A stretch of DNA of 64,000 nucleotides from Acidipila sp. (lineage in GTDB: Bacteria; Acidobacteriota; Terriglobia; Acidiferrales; UBA7541): positions 28,435-92,434 of the forward strand of contig JAAFGT010000009.1 of NCBI GenBank assembly GCA_010365215.1. Reading direction: 5' to 3'. The notes beneath the pieces are model-generated. The model ran no database searches and had not been told where the DNA came from. It saw only the letters and a list, made by a program, of their open reading frames with translations. Of this stretch, positions 17,037 to 25,018 are shown piece after piece (the first letter of the stretch is position 1; each line of letters starts with the position of its first letter). Position numbers and translations under genes: made by a program.

Positions 17037-18007
17037 TCTGAGCTCATCACTTGCCCGACGGCAGGTGCGGCAACGGCTCGAGGGCCAAATAATGCGAGAA
17101 CCACCCGGGCCAGACGATCCTTGTCCTCATCCCGCCGCATCACCGAAGGTTCCACCACCACCTTTATTCCCACCGCCTCGATAGCCGATTGCAGCGGCGC
17201 GTCCGCAATATCGATTAGCAGCGTACCGACGATGTCCGAATAGAGGTTGGCGACGCCGAGCGATGTCGCTTCGCAGCCGCACTGCGCCATCATCCGGTCT
17301 GACGGCCCTTTCAGCGAACGCCCGGCAACCAACGGCGACACGGCCACCACGCGCTCTCGAAGGTCCCAGAGTTTTTCGCGAATTCCAGCGACAGCAAGAA
17401 TCGGGCCCAGGCTGATCAACGGATTGCTGGGACAAAAAATAATCGCCTCGGCGGCATCGAGCGCTTCCAGCACGCCCGGCGCGGGCCGCGCATTTTCGAT
17501 CCCCTCGAAATGGATGTCCAGCACTTCGGGCTCGGCGCGATGCTGGACTAAATATTCCTGAAAATGCATCTCGCCGCGCGAAGTGACGATGATGGTGGGC
17601 ACCGGATCGTTGCTCATCGGCAGAATCGCAGCAGACACTCCCCAGGCGCGGCGAATTGAATCCGCTGCCTGGGTTAGCGTGGCACCGCTGGCCAGCAGCG
17701 CAGTGCGATGGATATGGGTGGCCAGGTCGCGGTCGCCCAGGTTGAACCATACCGGCCTGCCATACCGGCCAAGCACTTCGAGCGCGCGAAACGTGTCGCC
17801 CGAAATTCCCCAGCCGGTATCGGTGTTCACTGCGCCAGCCAGCGTGTAGGTAACGATGTCGAGGTCGGGCGAAATATGCAGCCCGTGCATGCGGATGTCA
17901 TCGCCAGTGTTGACGATGATGGTCAGCTCGCTGGGGTCCATAGCGCGCGCCAGGCCCCAAAGCAGCTTGGAAGCGCCCACTCCGCCGGCTAGCGCCACGA
18001 CGCGCAT
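17033..18007 (-). CDS. cofD: 2-phospho-L-lactate transferase (CofD)
   Basis: Transfers the activated phospholactyl or enolpyruvyl-phosphate group onto Fo, giving F420-0 or dehydro-F420-0. The N-terminal Rossmann glycine motif is at 8-16 (GGVGASKLL). Conserved blocks are VNTGDDIRMHGLHISPDLD, the Fo-binding NTDTGWGISGDTF, WFNLGDRDLATHI, CPSNPLISLGPI and SPLVAGRSLKGPSDRMM. 324 residues, full length. It starts in a 1-nt TGATG overlap with the cofH stop and ends in a 4-nt overlap with cofC. Confidence 0.96.
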   Translation of the reverse strand: MRVVALAGGVGASKLLWGLARAMDPSELTIIVNTGDDIRMHGLHISPDLDIVTYTLAGAVNTDTGWGISGDTFRALEVLGRYGRPVWFNLGDRDLATHIHRTALLASGATLTQAADSIRRAWGVSAAILPMSNDPVPTIIVTSRGEMHFQEYLVQHRAEPEVLDIHFEGIENARPAPGVLEALDAAEAIIFCPSNPLISLGPILAVAGIREKLWDLRERVVAVSPLVAGRSLKGPSDRMMAQCGCEATSLGVANLYSDIVGTLLIDIADAPLQSAIEAVGIKVVVEPSVMRRDEDKDRLARVVLALFGPRAVAAPAVGQVMSSE

Positions 18008-19275
18008 CAGTAGCTCGTCCCGGTATAGGGTGCGTGCACGGGAGCGCCGGCAATGCGCAGGCGCGGCGTGATGGAATCACCCGAATCTTCCGCCGGGAAA
18101 AGTTGGCGGATTTTATAGGTGGTGGTGCGCTCGGCGGGAATTCGACCGATGTGCCGGATCATGGCGCGAAATTCCTGGGGAGCCACGTACTCGCCGAAGT
18201 CCGCGCCGGCCATCTTGGAAATGCTTTCTTCCATCAACGTGCCGCTGAAGTCATTGGCGCCCGCCTGCAAGCAGGCCAGCGAGCCCTCGAAGCCCATCTT
18301 TACCCAGGAGACCTGCAAGTTTTTGATCCAGCCATGCAGCAGCAATCGCGATACCGCGTGCACGATGAGGTGCTCGCGCCGCGTCGCACCCGGTCGCGCC
18401 TGGCCCTCGTGGAAGAGCCGCGTCTTGTCGTGAACAAATCCCAGTGGCACAAACTCGGTGAACCCGCCAGTCTGTTTTTGAATGTTGCGCAACAGCAGGA
18501 TGTGGCGCAGCCATTGCGCCCGGTTCTCCACGTGGCCGTACATCATCGTGCAGGTGGTAGGCAAGCCGAGCTCATGCGCTGCGGTAACGATTTCCACCCA
18601 TTGGGCGGCTTTTAGTTTGTTAGGGCTGAGCAGGTCGCGCACCTGATCATCCAGAATTTCCGCGGCCGTGCCGGGAATGCTGCCCAAGCCTTCGGCTTTC
18701 AGCATGGCCAGATATTCGCGCAGCGGCAAACCTGTTTTCTCCACGCCGTAAGCGATCTCCATGGGCGAGAACGCGTGGATATGCATTTCCGGCAGCACGC
18801 GCTTGATGGCGCGGAGAATATCGCGATAGAAATAGCCGTCGAGGTCTTTGGGGAGTCCGCCTTGAATGCAAACCTCGGTGGCGCCGCGCTGGTGCGCCTC
18901 GATGGCTTTGGCCGTCACTTCTTCGAGGGAGAGAAAATAAGCATCCGCGGCACGCGGCCCGCGGCTGAAACCACAAAACGAGCAGCCTACCACGCAGATG
19001 TTGGTGAAGTTGATGTTGCGGTTCACTACGTAAGTGATTACCTCGCCCACGGCGCGCCGGCGCAGTTCGTCCGCAGTCTTCACCAGGGCAGTGAGGTCGG
19101 CTCCATCCACCTGGGCGAGCGCCACACCTTCTTCGAGGCCCAATTCGCGATCGCCGAGCGCACGGTCAAGGATCCGCGCAACGGGCTGTGATGCGTTGCG
19201 TAAGGCGTCGTGGAGCGAACCGGTCACGAGTTGGAGCCCGGGGAAGGAGCCGACAGGCTGGGTAATCTGCCCCAT
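18007..19275 (-). CDS. cofH: 7,8-didemethyl-8-hydroxy-5-deazariboflavin (Fo) synthase subunit CofH, radical SAM
   Basis: Adds the tyrosine-derived hydroxybenzyl group to the ribityl-diaminouracil precursor. The start is ATG 19275 (MGQITQPVGS): GGGAG lies 9 nt upstream and the codon is 1 nt past the cofG stop. The frame upstream to 19434 only shadows cofG. The radical-SAM cysteines are C94, C98 and C101 in NICVVGCSFCGF. Further family blocks are EVCIQGGLPKDLDGYFYRD, HAFSPMEIAYGVEKTG, GLGSIPGTAAEILDD and FVPLGFVHDKTRL. 422 residues. CofG and CofH are separate here, unlike the fused FbiC of mycobacteria. Confidence 0.96.
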   Translation of the reverse strand: MGQITQPVGSFPGLQLVTGSLHDALRNASQPVARILDRALGDRELGLEEGVALAQVDGADLTALVKTADELRRRAVGEVITYVVNRNINFTNICVVGCSFCGFSRGPRAADAYFLSLEEVTAKAIEAHQRGATEVCIQGGLPKDLDGYFYRDILRAIKRVLPEMHIHAFSPMEIAYGVEKTGLPLREYLAMLKAEGLGSIPGTAAEILDDQVRDLLSPNKLKAAQWVEIVTAAHELGLPTTCTMMYGHVENRAQWLRHILLLRNIQKQTGGFTEFVPLGFVHDKTRLFHEGQARPGATRREHLIVHAVSRLLLHGWIKNLQVSWVKMGFEGSLACLQAGANDFSGTLMEESISKMAGADFGEYVAPQEFRAMIRHIGRIPAERTTTYKIRQLFPAEDSGDSITPRLRIAGAPVHAPYTGTSY

Positions 19276-19276
19276 G

Positions 19277-20470
19277 TCAATTTTCTCCCAAGCGCGCATA
19301 ACCATCCGCGCCGGCATGTCGTGCGAATTCGGCGCACACGCGCTCGGCCAGAAAACCGCTACGCTGAGCAAACTCCGGATAGAGCGCCAGCCGCTCGCGA
19401 AGTTCGAGCCCGGCCGCCGCGGTCTTTTCGGCAAGCGTAGAGATCTGCGGCCAGGCCGCTTCGGGATTGATGAAGTCCAGCGTCACCGGCGAAATCCCGC
19501 CCCAGTCGTTGATCCCCGCATCCAGCAGGCGGGGAAAATCTTTATAGCTCAGGTTGGGTGGAGCTTGCAGATTTATTTCGCCGCCCAGCAAGAGCCGCGC
19601 CAGCGCCAGCGTGCGCAGCAGATCTTCGAGCCCGGCATCGGCATGTGCCGCGAACGGTGTATCCGGCTTGGCGCGAAAATTCTGCACGATCACTTCCTGG
19701 ATGTGGCCGTAGCGTTGGTGCAGCGCGCGAATGGCCAATAAGGAATCCACTCGCTCTTTCAGGGTTTCGCCAATGCCGATTAGAATGCCCGTGGTGAAAG
19801 CGATCTGCTGGCGCCCGGCTTCCTCGATCGTGCGCAAGCGCAGAGCCGGCACTTTGTCCGGCGCATGCCAATGGGCCATGCCTTTTTTCAGCAGCCGCGG
19901 GCTTAGCGTCTCGAGCATGATGCCCATGCTGGCGTTTGATTCCTTCAGCGCGGCCAAATCGTCGCGGCCCATCACGCCAGGATTGGCATGAGGCAGCAGG
20001 CCCGTGCGCTCCAAAACCATCCTGCACATCGCTGCCAAGTAGGCCAAAGTCGTGTCAAAGCCCTGCGAGCGCAAAAAATCGCGCGCTTCCGGGAAAATGC
20101 GTTCCGGTTGATCGCCGAGGCTGAATAGCGCTTCCTTGCATCCGGCGCGGCGCCCGCGCTCGGCCAGCGCGAGAACTTCGTCGGGAGTCATGAAGTGCGC
20201 GCCGGGCTGGCCGGGATCTTTACGAAAGGTGCAGTAGCCGCAGTAATCACGGCACAGCGTAGTGAGAGGAATAAAAACTTTTTTGGAATAGCTGACTGAG
20301 CGGCCCTTGGCCCGCGCACGCAGGCGGCAAGAGGCCTGCAACAATGCGGAAGTTTCTGCCTGCTCCATCAGCGCAAGCGAATCCTCTTGGGAGAGCCCCT
20401 GGCCCTGCTCACCGCGAGCCAGCAAACGCTCAACGTTGCCGGGCCGAGCCGAGATGGAAGCCGTGGCCAT
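19277..20470 (-). CDS. cofG: Fo synthase subunit CofG, radical SAM
   Basis: Partner of CofH; forms the deazaflavin ring. The radical-SAM motif is C73, C77 and C80 in TLCRDYCGYCTF. Conserved blocks are KKVFIPLTTLC, EALFSLGDQPE, LLPHANPGVM, FTTGILIGIGET and DWGGISPVTLDFINPEA. 397 residues, full length. The start at ATG 20470 is supported by AAAGGAA 9 nt upstream. The 140-nt gap to cofE contains three copies of a 14-nt tandem repeat, so this junction may have its own regulation or promoter. Confidence 0.96.
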   Translation of the reverse strand: MATASISARPGNVERLLARGEQGQGLSQEDSLALMEQAETSALLQASCRLRARAKGRSVSYSKKVFIPLTTLCRDYCGYCTFRKDPGQPGAHFMTPDEVLALAERGRRAGCKEALFSLGDQPERIFPEARDFLRSQGFDTTLAYLAAMCRMVLERTGLLPHANPGVMGRDDLAALKESNASMGIMLETLSPRLLKKGMAHWHAPDKVPALRLRTIEEAGRQQIAFTTGILIGIGETLKERVDSLLAIRALHQRYGHIQEVIVQNFRAKPDTPFAAHADAGLEDLLRTLALARLLLGGEINLQAPPNLSYKDFPRLLDAGINDWGGISPVTLDFINPEAAWPQISTLAEKTAAAGLELRERLALYPEFAQRSGFLAERVCAEFARHAGADGYARLGEN

Positions 20471-20496
20471 CAGTTCATGTTCCTTTACGCATTTTC

Positions 20497-20538
20497 TTGC
20501 AGTTCATCCCTTGCAGCTCATCCCTTGCAGCTCATGCG
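20497..20538. repeat. 14-nt tandem repeat, three copies, upstream of cofG
   Basis: The units are ttgcagttcatccc (20497-20510), ttgcagctcatccc (20511-20524) and ttgcagctcatgcg (20525-20538). They lie in the cofE-cofG spacer, 27-68 nt upstream of the cofG start. Read on the minus strand the units contain GGGATGA, which resembles a weak ribosome site followed by an ATG. Confidence 0.9.
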
Positions 20539-20610
20539 CATCGTTCTTCCGGCGGCGCTGTCATTATTCGGCAATGATGGGTTGCGGTGCTTAGTTTTTT
20601 GCCCACTCGC

Positions 20611-21426
20611 TCAACGAAACATGTCTTCGCTCGCGGGACGAATCAACTGCCGCGCACGGCCGTCCCCCACACGAAACCGCACCCCACGCAGGATCACGGC
20701 AGGAACGCCCTCGCGCTTGCCCATGGCCAGTCCTGCGGCAGCGGCCAGTTCGTCGCCCACTGCCAAGATAGTCGCGCGCAACGGGTGACCGTAGGCGTCG
20801 CGCGTGCCGCGCAGATCCTCAAGCACGCGCAGGCCGGCCGCACCGATGGCTACGTTGACCAGGCCCAGACGCCACGGCCGGCCAAAGGTGTCGCTGACGA
20901 TCACAGCCACGGTTATGCCCAGCCAGCGCCGAATTCCGGCGGCAAATCGCTTCGCCGATTTATCCGGATCCGCCGGGAGACAGGTGACGCGGTGACGCCC
21001 GGCGACGCCGGAGCGATCCACTCCAGCATTGGCGCAGACAAAGCCGTGACGCGTTTCCGTGATGATCACACGCTCGTCCATGCGCAGAATACGCTGTGAT
21101 TCCCGCAGCACCACTTCGATCAGGCGCGGATCGTTGCGCACCTTGCGCGCCCAGGCGCGCGCCAGCAAAGATGGTTTCACGCGCGGTAAATCTACGATGC
21201 AGCCTTCTGCCTTGGAGACAATCTTCTGCGCCAGCACCACCACGTCACCGCGGCGCAGTCCCGCGCCTTCGCGCTGCGCGGCTTGCACTACCAGACGGGC
21301 CAGGTCATCACCTGGTCTAATTTCCGGCAGCGTCTTCAGACCGATGATTTGTAACGTTTCGGGAGGCGCCACCGGCTTCATTCGCTTTTTTGCCCGCGTG
21401 GAGCGCTGCGTCAATACTCCTCCCAT
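20611..21426 (-). CDS. cofE: Coenzyme F420-0:L-glutamate ligase (CofE)
   Basis: Adds gamma-linked glutamates to F420-0 using GTP. Family blocks: IIGLKTLPEIRPGDDLARL at the N-terminus, RGDVVVLAQKIVSKAEG, the metal/GTP region RHGFVCANAGVDRSG, LGITVAVIVSDTFGRPWRLG, and ATILAVGDELAAAAGLAMGK near the end. 271 residues. It lacks the nitroreductase-like C-terminal half of mycobacterial FbiB, the domain that reduces dehydro-F420, so a PEP-using route would need another reductase. The start may be ATG 21426 or ATG 21381; neither has a clean Shine-Dalgarno. It follows npdG by 11 nt. Confidence 0.95.
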   Translation of the reverse strand: MGGVLTQRSTRAKKRMKPVAPPETLQIIGLKTLPEIRPGDDLARLVVQAAQREGAGLRRGDVVVLAQKIVSKAEGCIVDLPRVKPSLLARAWARKVRNDPRLIEVVLRESQRILRMDERVIITETRHGFVCANAGVDRSGVAGRHRVTCLPADPDKSAKRFAAGIRRWLGITVAVIVSDTFGRPWRLGLVNVAIGAAGLRVLEDLRGTRDAYGHPLRATILAVGDELAAAAGLAMGKREGVPAVILRGVRFRVGDGRARQLIRPASEDMFR

Positions 21427-21437
21427 TCCATGGCATC

Positions 21438-22127
21438 TTACTGCGGCAGGCCGGTCACGCGGATGCCGGACAATTTTATTTTGTAGCGCCTATTGATGCC
21501 CACCAGCAGGGCGGTGATGGATTCCACGATGCGGGCATTCTCCAGCTTGCCGCCATCCACGTAGCGGCAGCCCGGGATCGCCTCCACCCACGGGCGCAGC
21601 AATTTTCGAGTTTCCGGTGAATCCGCGCAGACGATGGCGTCGCAATCCACCGGCGTATCGAGATGTTGCAAGGCGTGCGCCGAGACATTGTGAAATGCCG
21701 CCGCTACTTCGATGCCCGCGGGAACGTTCGCAGCGGCCTGCTGCGCCGCTGAGCCCGCCCACACGCCGAGAATTTTCGATGCCGAGCCGCCCACGCTGGC
21801 CTCGAGCGGCACGGTAAGATCGATAAGCACCTGTCCCGCCTTCCATGCGCCGCGCATTGCAACGAGTGTTTTAACCTGCGCTGTAAAGGGAACGGAGAGC
21901 ACCACCAGCGGCGCCTGGGTCATGGCATGAAGATTTTCGTAGCCTTCGACCCGCGCCGCGGCACCGACGAGGGATTTTACGCGGTCTGCGGCTTCTTGCG
22001 CGCGAGCCGGGTCGCGCGAGCCAATAATCACGCGAAAGCCGGCGCGCGCCCAACGCAGCGCCAAGCCGTACCCCTGATCTCCCGTGCCGCCGACGATGGT
22101 AACCGTCTTATCGCTGATGTCGCTCAT
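21438..22127 (-). CDS. npdG: NADPH-dependent F420 reductase (F420H2:NADP+ oxidoreductase)
   Basis: Exchanges hydride between F420 and NADP. The N-terminal dinucleotide fold is VTIVGGTGDQGYGLALRWA (8-26), with GSRDPARA providing the NADP 2'-phosphate-binding Ser-Arg. F420-binding blocks follow: VLSVPFTAQ, LIDLTVPL and VAAAFHNVSAHALQHL. 229 residues, full length. The start ATG 22127 has GGAG 9 nt upstream. It is the first gene of the F420 run, so an F420H2/NADPH bridge is made together with the cofactor. No other F420-dependent enzyme is recognisable in the window. Confidence 0.95.
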   Translation of the reverse strand: MSDISDKTVTIVGGTGDQGYGLALRWARAGFRVIIGSRDPARAQEAADRVKSLVGAAARVEGYENLHAMTQAPLVVLSVPFTAQVKTLVAMRGAWKAGQVLIDLTVPLEASVGGSASKILGVWAGSAAQQAAANVPAGIEVAAAFHNVSAHALQHLDTPVDCDAIVCADSPETRKLLRPWVEAIPGCRYVDGGKLENARIVESITALLVGINRRYKIKLSGIRVTGLPQ

Positions 22128-22231
22128 GCTTCCGGGCTCCGAATCAAGCTGCTACCACCACAGAAGAAAGATTGTACAGGAGCAGCAGCCCCTGGGCGAC
22201 CGCCGGAGCCCTTTTTCGCCATTCCCGCCAA

Positions 22232-22259
22232 ATTATATGCGCATCATTATAGGCGCATC
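22232..22259. repeat. 14-nt direct repeat in the npdG / PEP-domain divergent spacer
   Basis: The units are attatatgcgcatc (22232-22245) and attataggcgcatc (22246-22259), in tandem with one mismatch. They sit about midway in the 203-nt region between two divergent genes, a natural place for an operator. A TACAAT hexamer (22307-22312) lies 18 nt before the rightward ATG, but no good -35 accompanies it. Confidence 0.8.
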
Positions 22260-22330
22260 CATAATTCGGGACGCATTTTCGTGAACCGGCTGGGCAAAAA
22301 TGCCCGTACAATCAGTCCGGATCTGCTGCG

Positions 22331-23242
22331 ATGATTCAACGAGCGCCGACACACACCCGAATTTGTCTAGATCTGAGCTCGAGCGAGCGCATTGGCGCGC
22401 ATGCCAAGCTGGCCTGCGACGGCGTGGGACTCATGCGCGCAGAGTACCTGGCGCGAGCGCTGGGCATTCATCCAGGCAAACTGATTGCGGACGGCGACGA
22501 GGAAAAGTTCCTCGATCTTTATTCGCAGCAGATTGTGCGGCTGGCCCGGGCCTTTGCTCCGCGCCAGATGGTCTATCGCCTTCTGGATATGAGCTCGCAG
22601 GAGTACGCATCTCTGGCGGGCGGCGCAGAGTACGAAAAACAGGATCGGGGTCCCGGCTTCCGCGGGTGTAGCCGCTCGCTGGCCGAGGAAGACAGCTTTC
22701 GGATGGAACTGCGGGCGGTCAAGCGCGCGCGCGACATGGGCTGCGTCAACGTAGACCTGTTGCTTCCCTTCGTGCGCGTCCCGGACGAGCTGGCGCGCTG
22801 CCGCGAAATCGTTATCGAGGAGGGCCTGTTTGCGTCGGCGGAATTCGAGCTATGGATGACCGCGGAATGGCCTTCGACGATCCTTGGGATAGAAGAATTC
22901 TTGCCGCACGTTTCCGGAGTCTTAATCGACTGTGACGGCTTGATGCCACAGCTCACCAGCCCAGACAGCAATGAACTTCCTGCGGCGAGCACTCCAGATT
23001 CGATTCAGCGCACCTTTCTGGATGCCATCGCACGCGTCGCGAGAGCCTGCCGCGCGCGGGGTTTGGCCAGCTCGATTTGCGGCGAGTCAATCTCGCGTAA
23101 TTTGGGAATGATACGCGCCTCGATTGAAAACGGGCAGACCGGGTTGAGCGTTACCCCGGAATTCTTCGACACCACGGTCGCGGCGGTGACCGCGGCGGAG
23201 GCAGAGTTGGGGATTCTTCCTGAACGTGAAGTTACGACGTAA
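22331..23242 (+). CDS. Free-standing PEP-synthase-like C-terminal (PEP-binding TIM-barrel) domain
   Basis: 303 residues that align by eye only with the last third of PEP synthase/PEP-utilising enzymes; the ATP-grasp and phosphohistidine domains are absent. Matching blocks: GVGLMRAEYLARALGIHP (31-48), YRLLDMSSQEYASLAGG (82-98), GPGFRGCSR (107-115), VNVDLLLPFVRVPDE (139-153), the AEWPSTI loop (178-184) and SSICGES (247-253). The PEP-site residues R83, R111, E179, D202 and C250 are kept, while the Asn normally next to the Asp is Cys (C201). The start ATG 22331 has no strong Shine-Dalgarno. It is divergent from the F420 operon, whose CofC may consume PEP, which makes a functional link worth testing. 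Confidence 0.75.
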   Translation: MIQRAPTHTRICLDLSSSERIGAHAKLACDGVGLMRAEYLARALGIHPGKLIADGDEEKFLDLYSQQIVRLARAFAPRQMVYRLLDMSSQEYASLAGGAEYEKQDRGPGFRGCSRSLAEEDSFRMELRAVKRARDMGCVNVDLLLPFVRVPDELARCREIVIEEGLFASAEFELWMTAEWPSTILGIEEFLPHVSGVLIDCDGLMPQLTSPDSNELPAASTPDSIQRTFLDAIARVARACRARGLASSICGESISRNLGMIRASIENGQTGLSVTPEFFDTTVAAVTAAEAELGILPEREVTT

Positions 23243-23278
23243 AATTTCACGGAGAGCGGTTTACTCACGCTTTCCCGC

Positions 23279-23809
23279 TTATTTCTTCGCAGGCTCCGGA
23301 TCCACCTGGAACACCTGGCAAGTATTCTGCAGCACCGGAAGCCACATCGACCGGTTCTCCTCCTCGCTCAGGCGGGGATCTTCCGAAAGGCCGGTGCGCA
23401 GTCCGATCAAAACAGTGGCGGTGAAGCCGATCGCTGCCTGAAAAATCTCCACCAGGTGGACGCAGCCCTGCGATTTACCAATCAGGTCCACGATGCGGCG
23501 GTTGATGCCGCGACCGATCACTTCCCCTTCCAGCTTGTGAATATTGTCGAGAGCGCGCAGGCAGTAGGTGACGTAAGGCCGCTTGGACATCACCGCCCAG
23601 GTCCTGTCAATCCTGCCGCTGGCGACATCGACAGTCATCTCGGCGTGAAAGCTGTGCTCCAGGTCGAAGAACGACGCGAATACTTTTATTTTCTCGCCGC
23701 CCGCATCGGTTACCTTGACGTTGATGTTGCGCTCGTAGATGTCCGGCGTCGCCGAATTGCCCTCTGCAGCCGATCTGCTCTTGACGTTTCTCTGTGTGCC
23801 GTCGCCCAT
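23279..23809 (-). CDS. DUF2889-like protein
   Basis: 176 residues, no signal or TM. The central part matches the pattern of DUF2889: YERNINVKVTDAGGEKIKV, HAEMTVDVASGRIDRTWAV, and the hallmark GCVHLVEIFQAAIGF near residues 120-134. The function of the family is unknown. GGAGG lies 9 nt upstream of the ATG. The N-terminal 20 residues are polar and variable. Confidence 0.75.
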   Translation of the reverse strand: MGDGTQRNVKSRSAAEGNSATPDIYERNINVKVTDAGGEKIKVFASFFDLEHSFHAEMTVDVASGRIDRTWAVMSKRPYVTYCLRALDNIHKLEGEVIGRGINRRIVDLIGKSQGCVHLVEIFQAAIGFTATVLIGLRTGLSEDPRLSEEENRSMWLPVLQNTCQVFQVDPEPAKK

Positions 23810-23935
23810 TACCCGTTACCTCCGGCTGCAAGCTTACACTCGCCGCCGCGCTACCGCAGGCTAATCAGCCGGGTTGTGGATGAAGCGGCGGGAACGGCAA
23901 TGAATGAGCCGGGAAAGCTGCGGACTTGGTAGGGA

Positions 23936-24220
23936 TTACGCCTCGACGCGGACTCCACGCCAGAAAGCGACGTGATCCTTGATCTCTTTTGCCGCGGCTT
24001 TCGGCTCGGGATAAAACCACGCGGAGTTTTCGTTGCGTTTGCCATTCACTTCGACGCTGTAGTAATGGGCGGTCCCTTTCCAGGGACAGATCGTGGTGTG
24101 ATCGCTCGGCACCAGGTGCTCGCGTCTCACGGAATCCGGCGGAAAATACTGATTCCCTTCGACCACCACGCACCGGTCGCTTTCGGCGAGAACGGTCCCT
24201 TCCCAACTTGCTTTGGACAT
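23936..24220 (-). CDS. DUF427 domain protein
   Basis: The start is ATG 24220 (MSKASWEGTVLAESD), since AGGAGG sits 5 nt upstream; the open frame continues to 24277 without a signal. 94 residues with the conserved DUF427 core: VLAESDRCVVVEGNQYFPP, then STCPWKG-like TTICPWKGTAHYYSVEV, and a C-terminal AWFYPEP. DUF427 proteins are small single-domain beta proteins of uncertain activity. It stands alone, next to tRNA-Glu on the same strand. Confidence 0.85.
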   Translation of the reverse strand: MSKASWEGTVLAESDRCVVVEGNQYFPPDSVRREHLVPSDHTTICPWKGTAHYYSVEVNGKRNENSAWFYPEPKAAAKEIKDHVAFWRGVRVEA

Positions 24221-24330
24221 GGAAACCTCCTGGAAAACACCCGGCGTGTAGTTTGATCGCTTTTCTGTCAAACGCAATGCACACCGGCGTGACTGAGCGC
24301 AGCGGCAAGTTTATTTCATTACGAAAAAAC

Positions 24331-24405
24331 TGGTAGCGGTACCGGGAATCGAACCCGGGTTACCAGATTGAGAATCTGGCGTCCTAACCCCTAGACGATA
24401 CCGCC
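24331..24405 (-). tRNA. tRNA-Glu (anticodon CTC), CCA encoded
   Basis: The minus strand folds as a cloverleaf. The acceptor is GGCGGTA with TACCGCT (the first pair is G-U). The D arm is in GTCTAGGGGTTAGGAC, the anticodon stem CCAGA/TCTGG with loop TTCTCAA (anticodon CTC), and the T arm CCGGG-TTCGATT-CCCGG. The discriminator A is followed by an encoded CCA. 75 nt in all. Confidence 0.95.
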
Positions 24406-24478
24406 ACAGGAAAAAACACACCGGCAAAGATGCAGCCGCGATGGTCCGTTATAGCCTAACTTCCCACGGGAGTTTTCG

Positions 24479-24874
24479 TCAAGCGGAGGGCTCGTGACCT
24501 GCGCTAGTGCGGCCGGGCTTGCCCTGATGGTCCGCAACCGAGGCCACGGGAGTCGCCGGCAGATAAGAACGCAAGGAGAAAAACTTTTGCCGGCAATGGT
24601 CGCAGCGGTAGGCGGGAACACGCATCATGCGTTGAAGCCCGGCGAGAAACACCTTGTCCACGCGATCCCGGGCAACTCGATTCACCGCTGGATTGCCACA
24701 ACTGGGGCAGTGAACCCTTAGCAGGAACGTTACCGGAACCATCCAGGCGTGGAATCGGTGGGAACAATCGCGGCATTTCCAGGGCAGCATGCGCAGAGCG
24801 CTTAGCAGATGGTCAACAAGACTCGCCCGGCGCGAGCGGCGGCATTGCATGCCATGGCAAACTGGGCAGATCAA
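24479..24874 (-). CDS. Zinc-ribbon protein of unknown function
   Basis: 131 residues with four CxxC pairs: CPVC (3-6), CRDC (about 34-37), CPSC (about 56-59) and CDHC (about 91-94). The spacing suggests two zinc ribbons. The protein is basic (many R) with a short hydrophobic stretch between the first two ribbons (WMVPVTFLLRVHC), possibly one membrane-near strand. The C-terminus is low-complexity. It may bind nucleic acid or be a membrane-associated zinc protein; the sequence does not decide. It is upstream of tRNA-Glu on the same strand. Confidence 0.65.
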   Translation of the reverse strand: MICPVCHGMQCRRSRRASLVDHLLSALRMLPWKCRDCSHRFHAWMVPVTFLLRVHCPSCGNPAVNRVARDRVDKVFLAGLQRMMRVPAYRCDHCRQKFFSLRSYLPATPVASVADHQGKPGRTSAGHEPSA

Positions 24875-25018
24875 TCTTTGTCCTCGCGCGCGCTTGTTTA
24901 CGTCGAGAAAGAGTAATCAATCCCAGCCGCAAACTCAACCTCGCAGCGCAGGCGCGCAAACAGTCTGTAACCAAGCAAGCAAGGCCGCACTCATTGTAGA
25001 ATACCAGCGGGGGCCTTC

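Noticed and set aside
20497..20538. CRISPR-like array
   Set aside because: Units are adjacent with no spacers and only three copies; a plain tandem duplication.
24448..24482. tRNA-Glu promoter TTGACG / TATAAC on the minus strand
   Set aside because: The two hexamers are 23 nt apart, too far for a sigma-70 pair.
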